Shown one piece after another: positions 36,320 to 47,495 of a stretch of 64,000 bases of DNA. The stretch spans positions 206,515,660-206,579,659 of the forward strand of contig OX422213.1 in assembly GCA_949130495.1 (NCBI GenBank), read 5' to 3'. This DNA comes from Sambucus nigra (taxonomy: Eukaryota > Streptophyta > Magnoliopsida > Dipsacales > Adoxaceae). Numbering within the stretch: position 1 is the stretch's first letter; the number at the start of each line of letters is the position of its first letter. A program made the translations under genes and the position numbers. The notes under the pieces were generated by a model that did not search any database, was not told the origin of the DNA, and worked only from the letters and a program-made list of their open reading frames with translations.

Positions 36320-37240
36320 CTATGATGGGTGGTTTTTCTTGGGATTGATTAACAATGTTGGGTGTTTTTGTTGGTTTCTTTTGGTTAGAAAGGATTTGTA
36401 AAGTTTTGGATATGTTTTTTTGTTTTTGTCGGTTTCATTGATTCCTTCACTGGCCACCTCTGGGTTCCTTTTCAAGAAAATACAAGATTGTTCCTTATGT
36501 CCTTTCTTCATACAGCGCTTATAATAGTCAGGTAGATTTTCATAAATAATCTCTTGCCAAAAACCAGTTTCACCTACACTAATCCAAACCCTTCTTGGCA
36601 TGACTTGAATCAGATCTAATTCGATGCACACTCTTGCTAAACTAGGTCTCGTATGAGAGAAAATCGAAGAATCCATCTTTAGGGTCTTACCAATTAACTA
36701 AGCAATAGAGAACAAAGAGGATTTAGAAAACAATGAATTGGTAGGTTAGGGAAGTTAATCCAAGCAAGAACCAAGGAAATTTCTTCTTCTACCTTCCATA
36801 ATGGGGGACCATTTGAAGGTTCTCATTGGGAATCTCCCAAGATACCATAGTTATCTCCCAAGATACCATAGTTCTTTAGTCCATAGTCATACAAAATCTT
36901 CTTCACGATTTAATCTAAACAAGACATGGTTGTTATCTATCAAACCTACAGTGCATTCTTGTTTCAAATGAAATAACAGAACTTTCTTTCGAATCTCATC
37001 CATACTCGGCCTTCCATGTAAAAACTTTACTATTATCGAGAGCTTCAAAGGTTCAACTAATACCTCAACATCTTCTTTAGAAAAAATTACAACAGATTCT
37101 CCTTTAAACAATAAAGGAGTCTTGAGTTTCACTTCTTGTTGTGGTTTATTGGCAACTAGATATGCAAAAGATCGTGACCAAACATTGCTTGGGTCGGGAG
37201 GTTTGGGTGTGATAGTGTTTTCAAGAATTTGAGCCGCCAT
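36320..37240 (-). pseudogene. LINE ORF1 (DUF4283-type, zinc knuckle)
   Basis: 37,240-36,887 is open, beginning MAAQILENTITPKPPDP and including WSRSFAYLV, LSIIVKFLHGRPSMDEIRKK and NNHVLFRLNREEDF, the plant DUF4283 pattern. After a broken stretch, 36,676-36,320 has ARVCIELDL, RRVWISVGE and a zinc knuckle, LPDYYKRCMKKGHKEQSC. In that knuckle the first Cys of CCHC is Tyr. ORF1 proteins bind the element RNA and chaperone it. Confidence 0.82.
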
Positions 37241-37262
37241 ACAAACCTTAGTAGGGTTTTAC

Positions 37263-37329
37263 GTGAGAGAGAGAGAGAGAGAGAGAGAAAAAGAGGTTTT
37301 GAATTAAGTAGTATCCCTTACTAGAGCCT

Positions 37330-37412
<83 letters not shown>
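37263..37412. repeat. GA and (TA)n(GA)n microsatellites
   Basis: GA tract at 37,267-37,288, a 40-base spacer, then about 50 bases of TA followed by about 30 bases of GA. Confidence 0.95.
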
Positions 37413-37415
<3 letters not shown>

Positions 37416-37810
37416 TCATATACATTGTGCTTTCTACATCACCCATACATCACACCTAGTTCTAGGCCCTAAAAATTTAATTTTTTTATTTTATCCACGG
37501 AGTTAACCTTCCAATCAACACATGTTCAAAAAATTATATCAAAATACAATATCTAGCTATTTTTTAAAAATCTAAAAAAAGCGATGAAAATACTTTATTT
37601 ATAAGTGCGCCAGTAGAATTTCGTAATTTTTTTAAAAATAGTTAGAAAATGTATTTTTACCTAATTTTTTGAACATGTGTTGATTAAAAAATTAATTTCA
37701 ATAGAAAAATAAAAAATTTGGAAAAAATATTTCTTAAGACTTAAAACTAAATGTGATATGTGGTATGATGTATAAAGTGTGATGTAATAGGTTATTTCTC
37801 TATATATATC
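37413..37810. mobile_element. Fold-back MITE
   Basis: The left side (GAGAAATTCATATACATTG, then CATCACACCTAGTT, then AATCAACACATGTTCAAAAA) is matched in inverted order on the right (TTTTTGAACATGTGTTGATT, AACTAAATGTGATATG, ATTTCTC), ending near 37,803 next to TATATATA. Arms of about 170 bases with a short centre give a long stem. TA dinucleotides at both tips would fit a Tc1/Mariner or Mutator-type MITE. The family is not resolved. Confidence 0.7.
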
Positions 37811-39550
37811 CAATACGCTTCACTTAACATACAAAAGTGTTTTGAGTTGGGTCGAATCAAGTCACTTAAATATTTTAGGTTGGGTCCGATCAAATCATAT
37901 CTAAAAAACTTCAACCCAAAATATTGTAACTCATTACAATTTTGTGAAGAGCAATGACTAATTTTATTCAGTTATATTGTGTATTTGTTATTTTAATTTA
38001 TTTATTTTAGTGTAACACCATATTGTAAGGGTCCTGATAAATACACCAAAAAATTTACTTCAAAACACCCTTATATACAAAACACTACATAAGTACTCAA
38101 TATTTGTACAAAATACCAAAACCACACAACATCACGTTGACCTTGACCCAAATAAAACCCAAAAAAATTTAAACTTCACTTTTTCTTTTTCCCTCTCTTT
38201 CTAAAACTTTTCTCCCAAAGCTTTCAACCTTCCAACTTAATTCCATTATAAACTCACTAAACCATACAAAATATAACCCTGCTTAATCTAACTGAATATA
38301 TATTACATTTTTTACGATTAAAAGCTAGGATTTACCTTTCGAAAAAAATAACTGCTCTCTGAACCTACTGCCTCCCGTCGCCGAACGTGCTAAGGATTTT
38401 CAGTCACATCCAACCGTGATTCACCTATTTACGGCCATATATCACCGTGTTTTGAATTTTCACGGCCACTTATCACCGTAACAACTATTTTCACGACTGC
38501 TTCCAACCATGAATAAATAGGTTACGGTTATAATCCACTTAAACTACTCTTCACTTACGGTGATGGGAGGTCGTAAGTACAGTTGTCCTAATTTTTTTAA
38601 ATCTTATTTTGGTTTTTCAAGTTAACCGTATGTGGGTTCATTTCAGTTGCATCCCACCGTAGTTTTATTTGTTTCGATTGCGTTCCACCGTAATCCACAT
38701 ACCCTCAACCACTTGCCACCGCAACAATTGTTTTCACGGCGACTTCCAACCGAAACTACTCATCACTTACGGCGACGGGGGGCTTAAGTCCAATAAATCC
38801 AGTTTTTTTTTAATTTGATCTTCGTTTTATCAATAGTTTTAGACATTACGTACTTTGCAGAGGTATTTTGCGGACTATTGCAATGTATTTTAGGAGTTTT
38901 GGAGACAAATGCACAAGGTGAAATAGTTAGGTTATTTTGTAGTTTGAAGAGTTTTGATATTTTGTACTATGTGGTGTTGAGTTTGTGGTGTTAGTATGTA
39001 TGTAATTTTTTGTTTATTTGAGGGTATAATAGACATTTTAAAGAAAAAAAAAGGTACAACACTTTTGGGTGTAATTAGTAAATTTTGGATTTAATTTTTA
39101 TGTGATGCTTTAGAGATATTTTTTGGAAAGTATCACTACAAACTCACTTTCGTACTCACTTTTCTACCTCTAATAATGTAAAGCAATAAAAAATTGTACA
39201 ATAACAAAATATCACATTTTAATTCTTTTTTTTTTGGGTGGTAAATATCACGATCCATATTGTATTAGGACGTGGATGTGCGTGCCACATACAATGGGGA
39301 TGTTCCCTGACAGTAGCGCGTGCGGCACGGACATGTAGGGGAGAGAGACCATTAAAAAACCAAACAACTAATGTTGAGATGTGTGTCACGCTGCAACATA
39401 ACTTATCCTGAATCTCCTGACAATCAGGCAATCTCAGCCATCCAATGATATACCATAACATTTCCACTAGACTAATACACCCGCCAATCTGAATCGTTTA
39501 TTTTGTAACATCCCGAGAAAAATAACGGTTGCGCCTTCTCATCCTTTCCC
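37811..39550. other. Intergenic region with a direct duplication
   Basis: 38,455-38,615 is partly repeated at 38,705-38,830: CCACTTATCACCGTAACAAC..TTTTCACG, CTTCCAACC, AAACTACTCTTCACTTACGG and GACGG/GATGG recur in order. Weak inverted similarity between about 38,050-38,130 and 38,840-39,000 suggests an old transposon around it. No coding sequence was recognised. Confidence 0.5.
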
Positions 39551-39553
39551 GCC

Positions 39554-39560
39554 TATAAAC
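39554..39560 (+). promoter_or_regulatory. TATA box of the seipin gene
   Basis: TATAAAC lies 67 bases before the ATG, at a normal distance for a short leader, in sequence otherwise free of repeats. Confidence 0.5.
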
Positions 39561-39626
39561 TATAGTGTCCCATACCGTTAATTTTCTTGCAGTGAACTAA
39601 AACACTGTAAAACCAAAATATTGTCA

Positions 39627-41851
39627 ATGGACGAATCTCTCGGTTTTGATTGTGAAAATGGTGTAAGATCGCAAAATTTCTTCATCAACCTAATGAAATC
39701 TTATTTGCTTCTTGGAGTTGACAAGGCCTTGCTGGCAAAAAAAACGCCTGCAACCATTCAATTCGATTGTAACAACCCTTGTGAAAAGAGAGCTAAGATT
39801 TCTTCTCAAGAAAATAACAAGTCATGTGATGTAACAAAAAAATCTCCACTTCACTTAAGCTCGTCAAATCAGCTAGATGGTATAGTCAATTATAGCAACG
39901 AGTATGTTGATGTGTCAAAGGTAATAAACTGTCCTTCGGGATGTTATGATGAATTCCCTTTGAACATTGTAGCTTTCTTTGCTGATGTGGTGCTCAAAAT
40001 GGTTGGCTTTCAAATGGGTCTTTTTGTTAAGTTGTTCACATTTCCCATTTGGGCATCCTACTTCTGCCTCATGATGTTCATGTTCCCTTTTCAAACTCTC
40101 TCAAAGATTAGATTTCATCTGACGGGAACTTTGTTGAGAATGTGGTTTGGGGTTTATTTAAGTTTTACTACCTTTATATGTAATCGGCTTAAGGCACAGA
40201 AATTGGTAGTGAATTTGGTGGTAAAGTTTGGGTGGGGGATATTTTGGTCAGTGTATTCATGTTTCGTGCTTCTTGGACTGCTTATGTTGGGGTTTATAAT
40301 AGGTAGCTTATGCATGGGGCGGCTTGTTGAAGAACCGATTGAGAAAACAGACATGTTGAATTTTGATTACACGAGAGCAAGTCCGGTGGCTTTTGTGCCT
40401 ATTGTGCCCTCTAATGGTGCAAGAGATTTTGACAACTTGATGGCTAAGGACAGTGTGGATGGCGCAGATTATGATGCCAAACGCGCCATCCCTTACAATC
40501 ACAAATTGCTTCTTACCGTCTCATTAACTCTTCCTGAATCGGACTACAACAGGAAACTTGGTGTTTTCCAGGTGTGTTACTACCAGTGCCTTTTTACTTG
40601 TACGCTTTGTTTATTTTCATAATTGATATTTAGTCCCTAAGTCAAATTGTGATATTATTTCAAGAAATAGTTACACTCGAGCCAACTCACATGGTAGTGT
40701 GGTGCTAGTAGTGGTGATGACAATGTCGCCTTTTGACAATATTATGATAAATATTTTCAGAAAATGTTGATACCCCATTTCCATATAATCATCCCTGACA
40801 TCTCCGATATCAGGTGTCCTCATTTTAATGTCTTAATTTTAATATAGGGACTAAATATCACTTTTAAAAGTTATGTTAAGAGTGAATATTCTAAGTTATT
40901 TAGGTCAATCAAATGTACTTTGTACAGAGGCTTTAGAATATAGTATCAATTAAGTATAAAACTCACAGTTAGTCCACTTTATTTTTAAAAGTTGTACTTA
41001 CACCCTAGTCAAAAAGTCAAACACAGTAATTCTTTAACATAAGTTGAAGACTAAGTACTCAGAAAATAAAAAATAAATAATAAAAAAAGGAGGTTGCTGG
41101 CAACGACCACCAACAACTGTTAGTATATTGTGACAACACTAACGTCGCCATCAAGTATCAGTTTTATTTATTAAGGGCTAATAATCCAAAAAATAATGTG
41201 TGATGTTAATATCAGTGTAAAGGTGTTGGAGGTATTTGATAAATTATATGAACTGTACCGCATCATCAGTCAATGACGAAATGTTAGTTACGTCAATATT
41301 TTTTGGACTATTTTTGGTATCCAGTATGTACAGGAAACGCTCATGACCAGTTTGTTGTTTAATGGCTTAAGGTGAGAGTGGAGCTTCTATCTGCAAATGG
41401 CAAAATCACAGGAAGCTCAAGTTATCCGTGCATGATGAGATTCAAAAGCCAACCCATTCGATTTGCCGAAACAATTTTCAAGGGAATTCCCCTTATAGCT
41501 GGTTATCAATCAGAAGTACAAATTCTCAATGTTAAAACCAGTGGTTTCACCGAAGGCCATGAGCCAACTGCTTGCTTAAGGGTGATCCTGGAACAAAGAG
41601 CTGAGTTTCAATCTGGTGCTGGTATACCTGAAATATATTCTGCGTCTCTTGATCTCCAATCTGAGCTCCCTCAGATGAAGAGGATTATATGGTTTTGGAG
41701 GAGAACGATTTTTGTATGGATCAGTATAATCTCATTCCTCACTGAGGTATTGGTTATCCTAATTTTCTTTAGGCCTATTATTCTTCCAAGAGGAAGGTCT
41801 GGTGTAGGTGCTGCCACCAAACAAGGTCATCAGAATAAGATAATCTGGTAA
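39627..41851 (+). CDS. Seipin (plant SEIPIN2/3-like), two exons
   Basis: Seipin is an ER membrane protein that organises lipid-droplet formation. Exon 1 is 39,627-40,571 (315 codons) and exon 2 is 41,372-41,851 (159 codons plus TAA), giving 474 residues. The 800-bp intron has CAG|GTGTGT and TTAAG|GTGAGA, and the junction keeps frame (LGVFQ then VRVELL). The ATG at 39,627 (MDESLGFDC) is the first; the open frame upstream adds only TTG and TCA. A long polar N-terminus with basic KKSP-type stretches (about residues 1-105) is typical of SEIPIN2/3. Hydrophobic parts lie at about 110-155 and 185-225. The lumenal seipin domain follows (LLLTVSLTLPESDYNRKLGV, VELLSANGKI, GSSSYPCMMRF), with a final membrane segment at about 423-447 (VWISIISFLTEVLVILIFF). 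No stops or frameshifts. It looks functional. Confidence 0.92.
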
Positions 41852-41919
41852 AACTAGGAATTTCATGATGATGATGATGATGGCTTGTCTACTTGACGAT
41901 TTTATGTTGTAAACGAAGG

Positions 41920-41925
41920 AATAAA
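41920..41925 (+). terminator. Poly(A) signal of the seipin gene
   Basis: AATAAA 68 bases after the stop codon, followed by T-rich sequence. The 3' end should lie at about 41,945-42,050. Confidence 0.5.
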
Positions 41926-41949
41926 TTTGACTTGAATTTAACTTCTAGG

Positions 41950-43156
41950 CTGGTCTATTTTTTCCAATTTTAGATTTTATTTTGGTACCAAATGCAGTCT
42001 TTATGCTTATGTGATACTATTTTGTATGAATGAGAAGCATTGATCACTCAAGCATGCCTCTGTATCTCATGCAATTGTCATTGTGTGGTCAGGCAAATGC
42101 TATAGCGTTTAGCTGAAAATATGTTCAATATTATATATACACACACATATAAAGTAATAATAATAATAACATATAATAATCAACATCAATTCATATAGTA
42201 TAAGAACTAAACATTCCATATAATATATCATATATTCACTTAGATTGTATTTGATTGGAGTGATTTGAATAAATATCCAAGGAAAAAAAAATTTGGAGAA
42301 AATTTATTACGTCATCCCCAAAGAAAAAAATTCCATGGTACTTATAGTGATTGAAGATTTTATAATGAATATTGGCGTAATTTTAATTGCCTTAATTTGC
42401 TGTATAACAGCTATATATACAACAAATTTTCTAAACTTACCTTTATATGGTTAATCCTTTGATTTTAGAGATATGTTAATTCTGGGTGTTGTATATTAGG
42501 CGCAGTTTGAAGGGATATGCCTTTAGATTTTTTTTCTAGTCTCTCATCTTTCCTACATATACTTGAAGATCTTACATATTATTTAAGAAATACAAATTTC
42601 TTCTTCTCTCTCTATGGACTCTGCATCTTTTGATGTGTGACAATTATTTGATACACATTATGTTTAACACTTAGAATTATGGGTGACCTAAAAGATAGCA
42701 AAGCATTTCCCTTATTTGGTAAATTGACTATGAAGAAGTCAAACTACCTTCTGTTATGTCTACTATTTATTTTAACAAATTGTATAGAATTACAGATAAT
42801 AATAATTACAAAGAAAATACAGAAAATAAGAATTACTTACTTGATTTTGCAGAAAGTAATAAGAAAACAGAAAAGAATTTCCAGTCGTGTGTAGTACCAC
42901 AGTTTCCTTAAGAAAATTTTAATTCTCCTCCATAGTGCTTTAGGGTCCTGAATTAATGACTCCCAAGGTAGAATGAAATTGTCGAATCAATACAGGAAGC
43001 ACAACAATGTAATAATTTTGGCAAACACAATTTCTATGTCTTTGCTCAAATCGTAAACAATGAAATGCAAGAACTATTTGACATTTATTTTGGAATACAA
43101 GAGAGGAGAGGAACAGAATTTGGGGTTGATTTTTTTATTAGTTTCAAAAAAGGGAG

Positions 43157-43199
<43 letters not shown>

Positions 43200-44692
43200 T
43201 TTTTTGGTTGACTGTTCAAACAGTCAACAATTAAACAGTTGTAACTGTTGGGTCATCCAACTGCCCAAAACGAATTTTAATTTGGGTTAAAATTCGGCCC
43301 AAAAAGTTTAATTAATTATTTATGGAATTAATTAATTCGGGCCAAAATGAAAGGGATTTATTTTTATAAACCCAAGCCCGAACCGAACCGAGCCGGGCGG
43401 ATGGCGCGCACGTGTGGCCTTTGGCCCAAGCCCAACACTTGCATAGTGTAGGTCATCTCCCATTCAAAGAGTTGGGATACCCCAAAGGCATCCAAGCCTT
43501 AGTTCATAATTTGGATATTAATAACTCTTCAAATTCCCACTACTCTTCCAATATGGGACAAGAGTTATTACACACCCAATTCTTAACTTTCATTGCTATG
43601 TGAGTCACTTTGGAGACATATTTATCATTCATAACGTAATGGAATTGGACATGTGAATATACCATGTTAATCCCCTTGCAAAGGAAAACGCGTTCGTATA
43701 TGGTCCCACAATTATAGTGGTGTGAGTCCCACCTAAATTTGAGCTCAAAGTTGTTCAAAATTTGTTGTCCACCTATTTCCAACACCTTCAATGATTAGGG
43801 GCAACACGCGTATCTCTTAAACTCAATGAAAAGTTATCTCATATCAAGTCATCTACATATATTGGTGATTATTCAGTGGCAGCAAGTGTAGAAACACTAT
43901 TTTGTACCCTTTTATCGAAGATTTTTGGGTCTCCGAGGGTTTGAAAGATTGTACAAGGCCTCATACCATACCCCAATAATAGCCTTATGTCAATTCTATA
44001 AGTATTATGGAGAGAAAATTCTTTCTACGCCTTAAATAACCCAAAATCCTTCAAAATCTACATTTTTCAGTCAACTTCCAAACAAATTTGATGTAAACCT
44101 CCCGTTAAAACGCTCCTAAAATTATTAAGACACCATTTTGGAGAGAGAAACACTCTTTTCTATTTCAAAATTCAAGTCTACCTCAAATGATGCTTACAAA
44201 TGGGTATTTAAAGGAGAGGAGTAACTTAGGCTCCAAGTTAAAGCCGTAATTACAAAAATGTCATTACTACTCCTTACCTATAATAATAAAGCAAAACAAA
44301 TGAAATTACTATAAAAAAATACAAAAAAATAATAAAAAGAAATAAAACAACTAATATGCCCAAGAATGACAAAAATGACCTCGATTTACAGCAAAATTTT
44401 ACCCCCGTAAACTTTTTATTCTAGAGTTTTTCCATTCTATAAAGTTTTACATCTTTTAATTATCTTTCCAACGATTTTAACTATGTGCGAATCACACTCC
44501 AGACTCAAAAGTTATGACTAAAACATGAAATTGAGTCGAACTCAAACTAAATCAAGACAGGGTGCCAATCTGAAGGCTTCCTAGGGCCAAACGACATAAT
44601 CCCCCACCCACATCCAAGCCTTTACTTCAGTCTCTTATTTTTTTCATCTAAGCTTTGGTCTTTTCCCTTTCATATTCTTTGGTGTATAATAA
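41950..44692. other. Region without recognised genes
   Basis: Holds (TA)n at about 43,158-43,197 directly followed by AGGTTTTTTGGTTGACTG and an inverted pair GACTGTTCAAACAGTC. 43,200-43,450 (ATTCGGCCCAAAAAG, CCCAAGCCCG) has the look of a copia-type LTR, but no ends or coding region were found. Open frames at 42,679, 43,060, 43,412 and 43,540 are short and show no family signature. Confidence 0.4.
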
Positions 44693-45172
44693 ATGGCTTC
44701 CAATGGAGACAATAAAGTTATATCTGAGAGAAATTTGGATCTTGATTCGCCTTCCTCCTCAACACTAAATGATAACAATGTCGTCTTTAATGCTTGGGTT
44801 GTTGTTGTTAGTAAACTTGCTATTACGGTTAAAGAACCTCCAACTGATGATGAAGAGGATTATGACGATGCCATGAGTATAGGGGTTTGCGATGACTAGA
44901 TGGCTGAAGTTAAGGAATACAAACCCAATTATGGCATACCCATTGAGTTAAATGACTATGGCCAACACCCCACTTTGGTTCAGAGCAGTCCTTTACCATC
45001 TCCTCCTCTTCCATCTTCATGGGAAGCACTTACTCGACGTACCTTGGCTAAAACGATCTTTAGTTATGACCATACTCTCACTTTTTCCCATTTTCCACTC
45101 GAGTATCAGATAGTGACTTATCCCACTTTAACATTCCATTACGGGGGATACTATGCCTGGTCCATGCCATAA
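44693..45172 (+). pseudogene. Hypothetical reading frame split by one TAG
   Basis: One frame runs from ATG at 44,693 (MASNGDNKVISERNLDLDSP) to TAA at 45,170, broken only by TAG at 44,897-44,899, which is followed at once by an ATG. The first half is acidic near its end (EPPTDDEEDYDDAMS). The second contains SPLPSPPLPSSWEALTRRTL. A TATA-like TATAATAAATGG overlaps the start. It resembles the N-terminus of a retroelement-associated or mobile-domain protein in style, but no family was recognised. The antisense-like LTR at 45,305 cuts off anything downstream. Confidence 0.35.
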
Positions 45173-45304
45173 CAACCCTTTTCATTTTGATAGTAGCAAA
45201 AGTGTGTATTTAAACCTCTTGGATGCTTGGCACTGTGCCACTTTCAAGGTTCCAAGATATGGTGTCGCTGACTCTAATTTTCCTTACACACTTTTGTGAA
45301 ACCC

Positions 45305-46853
45305 TGTGACACCCCGTAAAACTCATAAATAAATTGATTAGGTCTAAAAAAAATCATAGGAATAAAAAATATTTGGTAACAACCTTGGCATAACGAAACA
45401 ACTAATATTTGAACAAGTAATAAAACGAGATAATGCAAAATTGAGTAATACAAAGCCAACTCTGATTCCAATCACCATCAATATTATAATCCAAATCTTA
45501 AACCAATATAATATGTTCAAAAGTTAACTTGGAAATAAACTATACAACATACAATCCAACTGTAAATGTGAAATAATACAAGAGTGAATGAGTGGCCCTA
45601 CTTCACTACTACATCCTAAGAGTGAACGATAGAATGTCGTTAGAGGTGCTCCTCCAATGATTAACTCTAACAATGGAAAGAACAATGATCTAGGACCTGT
45701 GAAAACACAGATATAATAACAACGAAAATAAAAAGTATATGAAGAATAAGGTTATAACTGAATTTCGGCTACACCACATATCTTCCTCTCATCTTTTAGT
45801 GGATTTTTAGTTATTAGTTACCCAACCTAATAACCTAAAATAGCATACGGTTCTAATCCATAACCCATATGTAGCCCATGTGATTAAAGTTTTATCTCTC
45901 AATTCTTTAATCCTTACATTTTCAACGTTAGGTTAATATCTTTCATTATAAATCATATGTTGTAAGATAGTATAAAACCTACTGTACGTCTCACCAAATA
46001 ACCAAGTTGCCACTCACATGCTTAAATCATAAATCTCATGTTTATTCATCCACGGCTATCCCATGCCACAAAATAATATAAACATCTCTATTATAGTTAA
46101 CCCATAAATCCCAAGTCATAAGTATATATGTATACATCCCTGTAATAAACATATACATTAGTACAACTATCTCTAGTACCACAACATAGAATCACAAAAG
46201 GTAAGATAAAGACAATCTTTACATCTAACATCCATACATAGATACAGCCCCTGGTATGTACAAATATATGGGCTACTCACACACCCGCACATAGGTCTAC
46301 CCCTATCGCCTTTGGGGAACACTCGTGCGTACTAGGTGTAGTCTTAGACCGTCTTAAACCTAAGTCATCATCATGACTGGGGGATAAATCGCTATGCCTA
46401 CCCATCATTCGTATAGCCTACCATTCCTAATGTTATATGATGCAATCTCCCCGTCAAACCCCCTCAGGATACGGGTACCTAGGCGTAGGACCTAGGGTTA
46501 CAAACTCGTCTCCTCACAGAGGCACCAACATGATCGACGTCACGTTCGCCTCATAATGGAATCCCTTTTAGTACGTTCTCCATGACTGCACTCACATGAT
46601 ATGCATTGCACATAAAGCATCCAATAAAATATAACACTTGCTAACGGGTTGAATTAAATAAACATATATACATACTAACCCAATGCTATTAGATCACATC
46701 TACAACCCTCATTAATGGGCTAAATCAACATAAATATATATATGGGCCCATCACTACCATGTGATCCAGAAAATTCCAAACTATTAAAAGGTAATACACT
46801 CGTTACCCCTATCCAAATATATATGTTACTATCCTTATTTCATAAGGTCTTCC
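45305..46853 (-). repeat. Chromovirus-like LTR fragment, reverse orientation
   Basis: TGTGACACCCCGT at 45,305 is the reverse complement of the LTR 3' end (ACGGGGTGTCACA). On the minus strand the content follows the other family members, for example GAGATTGCATC (as at 12,365) and the GTTCCCCAAAGGC / GCTTCCCCGAGC block (as at 12,090). It is cut at 46,853, where a forward LTR of the same family begins, so the LTR 5' part is missing. Confidence 0.65.
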
Positions 46854-47495
46854 TGTTACACCCCGTATTTCTGGGCATGTAATATTTAATTAATTCGAAA
46901 AATTTTAAATTACTTGTGTGTCGTAATTTAAGTGAATTAATTATGATAATATTTATTTAAATATTAATCAGAGAGTGAATGGTTAATATTTAGGGAAATT
47001 TGATTACAAAGTGAATAGTCATAATTTATTTACGTCATAACATGTATTAATGATGTGGCATTTATTTATCTCAATCGGGAGTCGGTATAGACTAATTTGG
47101 GTATGAGATAAGGATTTTTATAAACTAATTCGGATGTCTATTTTGAGTGCACGGTTGAGTCCGGATTGACCTAGATAGTCAAAAAAGTGTATCCGGGGGT
47201 AGTAAACGAGTCACGTGGCATTTTTAGGCATAACCAGGCCCACACGGGGCTATTTGGGTCACTTGGGCTTGGCCCATTAGGTTAAAAACGGAATTAGGGG
47301 TTTTAAACCTAATTGAGATAGTGTTGAATGGCAGTTAACAAATTCTAAACATAAGGGCTTGAGAGAAAAGCAGAGGAAGCAAGTGGAGAACAAATTGGGG
47401 ATCTTTTGGAGACAAATCGAGGGACAAATTGGGTGTTCTTCATCAACATTTTCTCTACACCAACGGATCAGACTCTATGAACCCAAAGGCAAGGG
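46854..47495 (+). repeat. Chromovirus-like LTR, 5' part only
   Basis: Starts TGTTACACCCCGTATTTC. ATTTTGAGTGCACGGTTG and TATCCGGGGGTAGT match the solo LTR at 10,515-10,580 in order. It is interrupted at 47,495 by the next LTR copy; AAGGG before that copy is the expected left half of its target duplication. The rest of this LTR was not found. Confidence 0.75.

Larger units (their letters stand above)
31720..37262 (-). mobile_element. LINE (plant L1-type non-LTR retrotransposon)
   Basis: Minus-strand pieces give, in order, ORF1 (DUF4283-type with zinc knuckle), endonuclease, reverse transcriptase, zf-RVT and RNase H, the layout of plant L1 elements with an RNase H. Stops and frameshifts break ORF2 into six or more parts. 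A GA-repeat lies just upstream of the ORF1 start. No clear poly(A) tail or target duplication was seen at the lower end. Confidence 0.9.

Noticed and set aside
39621..39626. Seipin start two codons upstream (TTG TCA)
   Set aside because: TTG is not a likely start in a plant gene. The first ATG is at 39,627 in the same frame.
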